From Chloroflexia bacterium (GTDB lineage Bacteria; Chloroflexota; Chloroflexia; Thermomicrobiales; CFX8): a stretch of DNA of 9,703 nucleotides. This document shows positions 5,052-9,703 of the stretch, piece by piece. The stretch lies in the NCBI GenBank assembly GCA_013696045.1, contig JACCZH010000031.1:1-9703 (forward strand). The letters run 5' to 3'. Under the pieces are notes generated by a model. That model searched no databases. It was not told where the DNA came from and saw nothing but the letters and a program-made list of their open reading frames with translations. Numbering within the stretch: position 1 is the first letter of the stretch; every line of letters begins with the position of its first letter. Position numbers and translations under genes: made by a program.

Positions 5052-6914
5052 TTACTCTTCGATATTCCAGGTAGCGCTGCTGGCCCAGATGCCGTCCCAG
5101 TAGTCGGTGCTCACATCCTTGAGACGCTCGTTCCAGGCCCATCCCCATGCGGAGCTGTACAGCGGGATGGAAGGTCGGTCGTTGGCGAAGATCTGGGCCG
5201 CTTGTTCGTAGGCGGTCTTACGCTGCGCCTGGTCAAGGGTTGAGGAGGCTTCTTCCACCGCCGCGTCAAACTCCTCACTCTGATAACGTACGCGGTTCAA
5301 CCCTGACGGATTCTCGCCACTGGGAATGGCTTCGGTGGTAAACTGCGCCGCCCAATCGGACGGATCGACGACGTAGCCCGCGCGGCTCATGAGGATGTCA
5401 TAGTCGCCGCGGAAATAGATTCCGCCTTCCTCCCAGGTACCGAAGATGGTGTTAGAGGGCACATTTTCGATGTTTAACTCAATGCCGACATCCCCGAGGT
5501 TCTGCTGCACAACCTGCTGGTACAGCTCGCGCACCTGATCGCCGGAAATCGTCTGATAGCGCAGGCTAGCCCGCACGCCGTCTTTCTCACGAATTCCATC
5601 GGCTCCTTCAACCCAGCCGGCCTCTTCCAGAATCTGCCGGGCCATGTCCGGGTTGTACTCAGCGGCCGGGATATCCACGGCCGCCCAGCCGGAATAGATG
5701 AACGATCCGTTGAGATAACCAAAGCCACCGAGCACTTCCGCGATGATCGTCTCGCGGTCAATCCCGACGTCCATTGCTTCGCGGATGGCCGGATCACCAA
5801 GCACCGGATGAGGGGCGCCAGGGTCTCCACCATCGCTGGTGTTGAGCCACAGCCACTCAACCCAAGAGGGCCCTTCCTGCAGTCCAACCACGACACCCTG
5901 GCCCGATTCCTGAGCTTCGGTCACGGCAGGAAGGTCACCTGTAACGATAAAGAAGACCGTGTCAAAGTCGCCCGCGATGAATGACGCAATGGCGGTTTCT
6001 TTCTCCGGTGTGACCCTGATCGTGACGCCGTCCAGCAGCGCCTGATCCGGGTTGCGGTAGTTCTCGTTGCGCTCCATCAGGATCTCGGCCCCTGTTGACC
6101 AATCCGCGAATACGTATGGGCCGGTGCCCAGTGGCATGCGCGCGAGCGGATGCTCCAGGGTAACGGTGGTTGAGTCGAACATGTGCATCGGCTGGACCGA
6201 TTGCCAGAGGTCAAGGTAGGCAAAGTTAATCTCGGACATGGTTACCACGGCCGTCAGCGGATCGGCGACTTCGACCGACTCGATCAGCGTGTACTCCGGG
6301 CCGGCCTGCGTGGTGCTGCCGGGGTCCTTGTACACATCGAACGTGAACTTGATGTCCTCGGCGGTGAACGGCTCGCCGTCCGACCAGGTAAGACCTTCCT
6401 TGAGGGTATAGGTAATTGTCAGTAAGTCCTCGGAAATTCCGCCGTTCTCAAGCGTTGGAACTTCGGCCGCCAGAATCGGGAGGTAGTTGCCTGACGCGTC
6501 GGGCGTAAAGAGTGGCTCGACCGCCAGGATCGAGAGCCCAGATCCTGATTGCGCGTTGAAGAACTCGTTCATCTGGCCGGGCTCCTGTATGAGCGCAATG
6601 ACCGCCCGGCCGCCACTCGTCGCCTCGCCGATCGGCTCGGTTGCCTGGGCATCGGCCGGTGACGTCGGTTCTTCCTCCGTTGCCGGAGTGTTCTCGTCTC
6701 CGCTACCCTCCGTCGCCGCTGGCTCGTCTCTGCCGGAGGTCGGGGCCGTGGGATCGATGTCCGGATCGTCGTCGCTACCGCACGATGCAAGTAGAGCCGC
6801 GGCAACCGCAGCGCTGGTCGTGACAACAAAGCGCCGTCGTGTCAATTTCTTACCGAGTGACCCGGTGCGTGCCCGCTCCTCGACCAGATCGTCATGCCGC
6901 GTGGATTCGTCCAT
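5052..6914 (-). CDS. ABC transporter substrate-binding protein, family 5 (peptide type), Tat lipoprotein
   Basis: The 620-residue solute receptor of the importer is anchored outside the membrane. A 24-residue acidic/basic leader precedes a twin-arginine motif 'TRRRFVV' (25-31), a hydrophobic Ala-rich stretch, and a lipobox LLASC with Cys45 as the lipidated residue. A low-complexity Asp/Glu/Thr/Pro linker (46-102) follows. The SBP_bac_5 domain spans about 103-620, with typical stretches 'VEPLFTPDASGNYLP', 'YTLKEGLTWSDGEPFTAEDIKFTFDVY' and 'AAQIFANDRPSIPLYS'. This family binds peptides, nickel complexes, sugars or opines, so the ligand is not predictable. The ATG at 6914 has a GAGGAGAGGA site upstream. 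It lies 65 bp after the C45-family gene and 66 bp before the permease GTG. Tat export implies folding, perhaps with a cofactor or metal, before secretion; that is an inference. Confidence 0.95.
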   Translation of the reverse strand: MDESTRHDDLVEERARTGSLGKKLTRRRFVVTTSAAVAAALLASCGSDDDPDIDPTAPTSGRDEPAATEGSGDENTPATEEEPTSPADAQATEPIGEATSGGRAVIALIQEPGQMNEFFNAQSGSGLSILAVEPLFTPDASGNYLPILAAEVPTLENGGISEDLLTITYTLKEGLTWSDGEPFTAEDIKFTFDVYKDPGSTTQAGPEYTLIESVEVADPLTAVVTMSEINFAYLDLWQSVQPMHMFDSTTVTLEHPLARMPLGTGPYVFADWSTGAEILMERNENYRNPDQALLDGVTIRVTPEKETAIASFIAGDFDTVFFIVTGDLPAVTEAQESGQGVVVGLQEGPSWVEWLWLNTSDGGDPGAPHPVLGDPAIREAMDVGIDRETIIAEVLGGFGYLNGSFIYSGWAAVDIPAAEYNPDMARQILEEAGWVEGADGIREKDGVRASLRYQTISGDQVRELYQQVVQQNLGDVGIELNIENVPSNTIFGTWEEGGIYFRGDYDILMSRAGYVVDPSDWAAQFTTEAIPSGENPSGLNRVRYQSEEFDAAVEEASSTLDQAQRKTAYEQAAQIFANDRPSIPLYSSAWGWAWNERLKDVSTDYWDGIWASSATWNIEE

Positions 6915-6979
6915 GAGTTCCTCTCCTCTGTGTGTACATCACATTCGAACTGCATAAGCCATCCCCGATGTGCCCATTC

Positions 6980-8131
6980 TTAGCCAGAAAACTCGTACGT
7001 GTTGTAGGCATTTTCGTGTGGAGGGCCGACCGCGACCGACATTCGTCCTTCAGCCGGCTCTGCAATAACGGACGCAAACGTAATGATGTCGTTGTCCTGG
7101 TCGCCAAGCGAGCGTGACAGATTGTCCGGGTGACAGGCTCGATCGCGCAGGATCACCTGCATCGTCTCGACATTGATAGTCCCGCGATGCTCCTTCAGTA
7201 GCTCGCGCATGCGCTCCAGCCGCACATGAGAATTGCTCAGATGTTCCCCTTTGGAGCGTTCTTCACTCTGAAGCGACTCCGCGACATAGTGGTTAGAGTG
7301 CGCCAGCAGGCCGTCCTCAGGATCAAGCCGCGCGTCACGCGTTGGGGTGGTTTCCAGATCGGCGGCCGTGCCGTGCGCGTCAAGCGCCATCAGGTTGCGC
7401 GAAGAGGCACGTTGCGTCCCGCGCACCAGTGCGATGCCGTCGTCAACCGTCCCCTTTGTCAAAATGAGACGCGAGAGAAGATAGCGCGGGAAGCCAAGCT
7501 GCCAACCGTCACATGTCACGAAGTTGGCGAAGACACCCATACCTGCATCGTTGATGCCGATGTATGACACCTGTCCGGCCGGCAGGAGCATGAGCACAGC
7601 CGGAAGCGCTTTATCCGAGCCCGGCGAAGGGTCCGGACGAATTTCCGCAACGACACTAATGTCGCGATAGAAAGCGGGAAGATCAGCGTTCTGACCGATA
7701 AGCGGAGCGCCGTTTGTCGTGGTTTCCGCGAGCGCGGCGAAGCTTGTGCACTCCTGATTGTCAGCCATTGCCTGCTCATCGATGACACTGCCCGCCACCT
7801 CGGCGCGCAATTGGAGCAGATAGGCCTCCGCGAGTGTTAACCCCGCTCCCGCGGCAACTCCCTGGATCTCCTCGTCGAAGAACGCCGCGTAACGCTGCAC
7901 GAACGGCCGGTAACGCAGCGCGCGCTCCAGCGCGGAGGTGGAATCTATCTGAGACTTCGACCGCAAGCGATCGAGCGCAAGCCCCAGATGTTGCTGGACG
8001 AGCTCCCGGCAGGATTCCCCGTACTGACGCCCAATATCCTGGTGAGACCCGCTGAACTGGAAGGATGGAAACGTTCGATTCGTCGCCTCTGACGTCGTAA
8101 GAACCTGCTGTCTGCCTGTCATACTCGTCAT
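6980..8131 (-). CDS. C45-family N-acyltransferase/amidohydrolase (isopenicillin N acyltransferase-like)
   Basis: This 383-residue protein resembles acyl-CoA:6-aminopenicillanic acid acyltransferases, which are N-terminal nucleophile (Ntn) hydrolases. In that family a precursor cuts itself just before a Cys, which becomes the N-terminal nucleophile. Here the matching site is 'DNQE|CTSFAAL', with Cys128. Downstream 'GAPLIGQNADLP' (141-152) and 'LLPAGQVSYIGINDAGMGVFANF' are typical of the catalytic chain. The N-terminal 'FSGSHQDIGRQYGE' (26-39) and the helix before 'GAGLTLAEAYLLQLRAEV' form the usual alpha chain. No export signal is visible, so it should be cytoplasmic. I chose ATG 8131 (GAAGGGA upstream). 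An in-frame ATG at 8176 falls inside the predicted promoter and lacks a ribosome site. Family members act on penicillins, acylated amino acids, peptides or homoserine lactones; this substrate is unknown. It is the first gene of the operon. Confidence 0.87.
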   Translation of the reverse strand: MTSMTGRQQVLTTSEATNRTFPSFQFSGSHQDIGRQYGESCRELVQQHLGLALDRLRSKSQIDSTSALERALRYRPFVQRYAAFFDEEIQGVAAGAGLTLAEAYLLQLRAEVAGSVIDEQAMADNQECTSFAALAETTTNGAPLIGQNADLPAFYRDISVVAEIRPDPSPGSDKALPAVLMLLPAGQVSYIGINDAGMGVFANFVTCDGWQLGFPRYLLSRLILTKGTVDDGIALVRGTQRASSRNLMALDAHGTAADLETTPTRDARLDPEDGLLAHSNHYVAESLQSEERSKGEHLSNSHVRLERMRELLKEHRGTINVETMQVILRDRACHPDNLSRSLGDQDNDIITFASVIAEPAEGRMSVAVGPPHENAYNTYEFSG

Positions 8132-8166
8132 TGTCCCTTCATTCTTTTTATGTTCGTGGTCCCGGT

Positions 8167-8195
8167 ACGGTAGCATGCGTACTGATGCATGTTAA
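8167..8195 (-). promoter_or_regulatory. Predicted sigma70-type promoter of the importer operon
   Basis: On the - strand TTAACA (8195-8190) matches TTGACA at five of six bases. After a 17-bp spacer comes TACCGT (8172-8167), a weak -10 preceded by TG one base earlier (extended -10). Transcription would start near 8160, about 29 nt before the chosen ATG at 8131. The -35 box lies inside the inverted repeat 8186-8203. Confidence 0.4.
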
Positions 8196-8203
8196 TGTAT
8201 GCA
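8186..8203. promoter_or_regulatory. Candidate GntR operator, TGCAT-N8-ATGCA
   Basis: Five-base inverted arms TGCAT (8186-8190) and ATGCA (8199-8203) flank an AT-rich GTTAATGT centre. They overlap the predicted -35 box of the operon. A dimeric winged-helix regulator bound here would block polymerase. Assignment to the adjacent GntR protein is inference from position. Confidence 0.4.
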
Positions 8204-8209
8204 CGTGCA
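8200..8209. promoter_or_regulatory. Perfect 10-bp palindrome TGCACGTGCA
   Basis: It reads identically on both strands and overlaps the right arm of the neighbouring inverted repeat by four bases. It could be a second operator half, or the true core of the operator. Confidence 0.35.
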
Positions 8210-8227
8210 CGCGGGTATCTTTGAGGG

Positions 8228-8256
8228 TTAATTTCCAAAGCCGGTTCGGTTATGCT
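8228..8256 (+). promoter_or_regulatory. Predicted promoter of the GntR-family regulator
   Basis: TTAATT (8228-8233), a 17-bp spacer, and TATGCT (8251-8256, four of six bases of TATAAT). The start point would be near 8263, about 27 nt before the GTG at 8290. The -35 match is weak, so this is tentative. Confidence 0.3.
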
Positions 8257-8289
8257 GATTTCTGATGGTTCAGTGAAGAGGACGGCAAA

Positions 8290-9030
8290 GTGGACAACGA
8301 GAAAGTGAACCTCCAGGCACGCGTCGCCGAGTTGCGCGAGCAAGTCAACCACCAGGGCTCCGCATCCGACGTTGCTTATACTGTGATTCGTGAGGCGATT
8401 CGTGGTGGCGTGATCGCGCCGGGCGCGCGCCTGATCGAGGTGGAGTTAGCCGAGGCGCTATCAATGAGCCGGACGCCCGTCCACGAAGCCTTGCGACGGC
8501 TTGAGGCGGAGCGGCTCATCGATCACGCGCCGCGCGGTGGCTTGATCGTGCCAACCATGACCCTGGATGACCTGATCGAGATCTTCGAGATCCGTGAGAT
8601 GCTTGAAGGGCTTGCCGCGCGCCGCGCGGCCGAGCGCATGAGCCGCGCCGAGATCGCCGCAATGGGTGAAACCGTCAAGCGCATGGAAGAGGCATACGAA
8701 GCACACAATATCGCAGGCGTCTCAGGCGCCAGCAGCCAATATCATCAAATCCTGCGTTCGGGCGCCAGGTATTCGCGCCTGCCACAGTTGCTCGCGTTAT
8801 TATTCGACTCGCAGCGCTCAATCCTGGCACATGAGTTTGGCACCCCGGAACGGGTTGTCACTGCCGTGGCAGAGCATCGTGCCATTTACGAGGCTATCGC
8901 CGCACGTGACCAGGAACAGGCCGAACAGTTAGCCCGGCAGCACTCGCGCAACGCGTTAAACGCGCAAATCCTGGCGCATTCTCAGTTGCCGCCGGCTGCA
9001 AACTCCCGCATCACGCCGACATCCCGATAG
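8290..9030 (+). CDS. GntR-family transcriptional regulator, FCD (FadR) subfamily
   Basis: This is a 246-residue repressor/activator. The winged helix-turn-helix spans about 25-90: 'YTVIREAIRGGVIAPGARLIE', recognition region 'LAEALSMSRTPVHEALRRLEAERLI', then the wing 'PRGGLIVP'. An all-helical FCD ligand domain runs from about 95 to 225. It keeps His152 ('YHQIL'), His196 ('EHRAIYEAI') and His218 ('QHSRNAL'), which fit the metal/ligand positions of the family. The acidic residue usually found four residues before the first His (D-x-x-F-H) is Ser148 here. FCD regulators typically sense small organic acids. Translation starts at GTG 8290 with AGAGG upstream. The gene is divergent from the importer operon, so it is the likely local regulator. 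Its last 49 bp overlap the convergent aldolase gene, and its Pro/Ser/Arg tail (232-246) is longer than the domain needs. Confidence 0.92.
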   Translation: MDNEKVNLQARVAELREQVNHQGSASDVAYTVIREAIRGGVIAPGARLIEVELAEALSMSRTPVHEALRRLEAERLIDHAPRGGLIVPTMTLDDLIEIFEIREMLEGLAARRAAERMSRAEIAAMGETVKRMEEAYEAHNIAGVSGASSQYHQILRSGARYSRLPQLLALLFDSQRSILAHEFGTPERVVTAVAEHRAIYEAIAARDQEQAEQLARQHSRNALNAQILAHSQLPPAANSRITPTSR

Positions 9031-9703
9031 GCAGCTTCGGCGATCATGTTGCCGTCGGTATTACAAAGCAGGAAACGGAACCCGAGATCGTAATACGGTT
9101 TAAGCGCCGCGCCGCTTATGCCGAGCGTTCCCGCGGCTATGCCGTGCTTGCGGCAAGCATCCATGACCTGCTGAACTGCCCCGGTAAACGCGGACCGCTC
9201 ATACTCACCAGGGATCCCGAGCGAGATCGAAAGGTCGTTTGGCCCGATCAACAACGCGTCGACACCTGAGACCGAGGCGATTTCGTCGACATTCTTCAAC
9301 CCCGCCGCCGACTCGATCTGCAACACAACCATCGTCTCGGCGTTTGACTCTTCAACCGCCTCGCGAACCCCACGCCGCTCGTAACCATTGCGCCCATCGC
9401 CGCCCGCGCCGCGCCGCCCGGCGGGCGGGTATTTCACAAAGCTGACGGCATTCTCCGCCTCTTGCCGGTTCTCGACCCGCGGCACAATAACACCCTGCGC
9501 GCCGGTGTCCAGTGCCCGCGCCACCAGCGTGTAGGAGAGGCCGGCCGGCCGCACCAGCGGGCAGAGGCCACAGGCTAGCGCCATCTGGACCATGTTCGCC
9601 ACGGTTTCGATGCCGTACATGCCATGCTCGGTGTCGATAAAGATGAAGTCATAGCCGGCCGCCGCCATCAGCTTGACGATCCCCATCGAGCGCGTCTCGG
9701 CCA
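8982..9703 (-). CDS. HpcH/HpaI-type aldolase/citrate lyase family protein, N-terminus outside window
   Basis: The frame stays open through the right edge, so about 20 N-terminal residues are missing; 239 are visible. Family members are class II (metal-dependent) aldolases that cleave 4-hydroxy-2-keto acids to pyruvate or a related keto acid plus an aldehyde. All key positions of E. coli HpaI can be matched: Asp and His in 'IDTEHG' (numbering from the in-frame Met at 9686: 18 and 21), substrate Arg in 'VRPAG' (46), metal Glu in 'LQIESAAG' (125) and metal Asp in 'IGPNDLSISLG' (151). The loop 'KYPPAGRRGAGG' (85-96) is also typical. It converges on and overlaps the GntR gene. It may act on the product of the imported compound, but it is not in the same transcript as the importer operon, so that link is only inferred. 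Confidence 0.92.
   Translation of the reverse strand, partial: AETRSMGIVKLMAAAGYDFIFIDTEHGMYGIETVANMVQMALACGLCPLVRPAGLSYTLVARALDTGAQGVIVPRVENRQEAENAVSFVKYPPAGRRGAGGDGRNGYERRGVREAVEESNAETMVVLQIESAAGLKNVDEIASVSGVDALLIGPNDLSISLGIPGEYERSAFTGAVQQVMDACRKHGIAAGTLGISGAALKPYYDLGFRFLLCNTDGNMIAEAAYRDVGVMREFAAGGN

Larger units (their letters stand above)
8132..8289. promoter_or_regulatory. Divergent promoter/operator region between operon and GntR gene
   Basis: This 158-bp non-coding stretch separates the - strand operon from the + strand regulator. It is less GC-rich than its flanks and holds clustered GCATGC/ATGCAT/TGCACGTGCA palindromes (8173-8209). Predicted promoters point in both directions, and the palindromes lie between them. 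This arrangement is typical of a local GntR-family regulator that controls itself and the neighbouring operon. Confidence 0.7.

Noticed and set aside
4450..5148. 232-codon - strand frame across the DppB-type gene
   Set aside because: It is a shifted frame of the permease; its translation is Arg/Pro/Gly-rich with no membrane helices.
6487..6957. 156-codon + strand frame opposite the binding-protein leader
   Set aside because: Its Ser/Val/Gly-rich composition mirrors the acidic linker of the real gene on the other strand.
8132..8176. Upstream ATG at 8176 as start of the C45-family gene
   Set aside because: It has no ribosome site, lies within the predicted promoter, and adds 15 residues (MLPYRDHEHKK...) not expected in the family; ATG 8131 has GAAGGGA upstream.
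9403..9431. GC-rich run of short repeats (CGCC/CCGCG) as a repeat element
   Set aside because: It is coding: it encodes the conserved PPAGRRGAGG loop of the HpaI-type aldolase.
1..9703. CRISPR array, tRNA, rRNA or riboswitch
   Set aside because: I saw no regularly spaced direct repeats, no cloverleaf with a tRNA-like CCA end, no rRNA-like segment and no leader long enough for a known riboswitch; this was by eye, not by covariance search.

Overview
The window looks like chromosomal accessory DNA from a moderately GC-rich bacterium. The best guess is Chloroflexota, possibly Thermomicrobia-like. This rests on the Tat-exported lipoprotein with a long acidic, Thr/Pro/Glu-rich linker, the family mix (MSMEG_1061-type flavoprotein, C45 acyltransferase, Opp/Dpp importer) and an IS630-family element. 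It is an inference from style, not from a marker gene.

Layout, left to right. (1) Positions 1-270 hold the C-terminal end of an unidentified + strand gene. (2) Positions 270-1504 hold a complete IS630-family insertion sequence with 19-bp perfect inverted repeats and a TA duplication. Its transposase is split into two frames on the - strand. (3) From about 8131 down to 1504 runs a - strand operon, transcribed right to left: C45-family N-acyltransferase/amidohydrolase, Tat lipoprotein peptide-type substrate-binding protein, DppB-type permease, DppC-type permease, alpha/beta hydrolase, and PNPOx-like FMN protein. Gaps are short or overlapping throughout. (4) A 158-bp divergent promoter region (8132-8289) carries several palindromes. 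(5) A GntR/FCD-family regulator follows on the + strand (8290-9030). (6) An HpcH/HpaI-type aldolase on the - strand, cut by the window's right edge, overlaps the regulator tail-to-tail by 49 bp.

How the genes could work together (inference): the lipoprotein and two permeases import a small peptide-like or N-acylated compound. The cytoplasmic C45 enzyme and alpha/beta hydrolase cleave amide and ester bonds in it, the flavoprotein may carry out a redox step, and the HpaI-type aldolase may split a 2-keto acid product. The divergent GntR protein is the likely local sensor. No ATP-binding subunit is encoded in the visible part, so the ATPase must come from elsewhere, perhaps just beyond the right edge.

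The most striking sequence-level observation is the IS landing site. Removing the element and one TA copy rebuilds a CTAG tetranucleotide that served as the overlapping stop codons of two convergent genes. The insertion converted both stops from TAG to TAA and left both proteins unchanged, and the transposase takes its own stop codon from the same target. The copy may be inactive: its reading frame needs a +1 shift at an A7 run, and the usual third catalytic acidic residue appears to be alanine.
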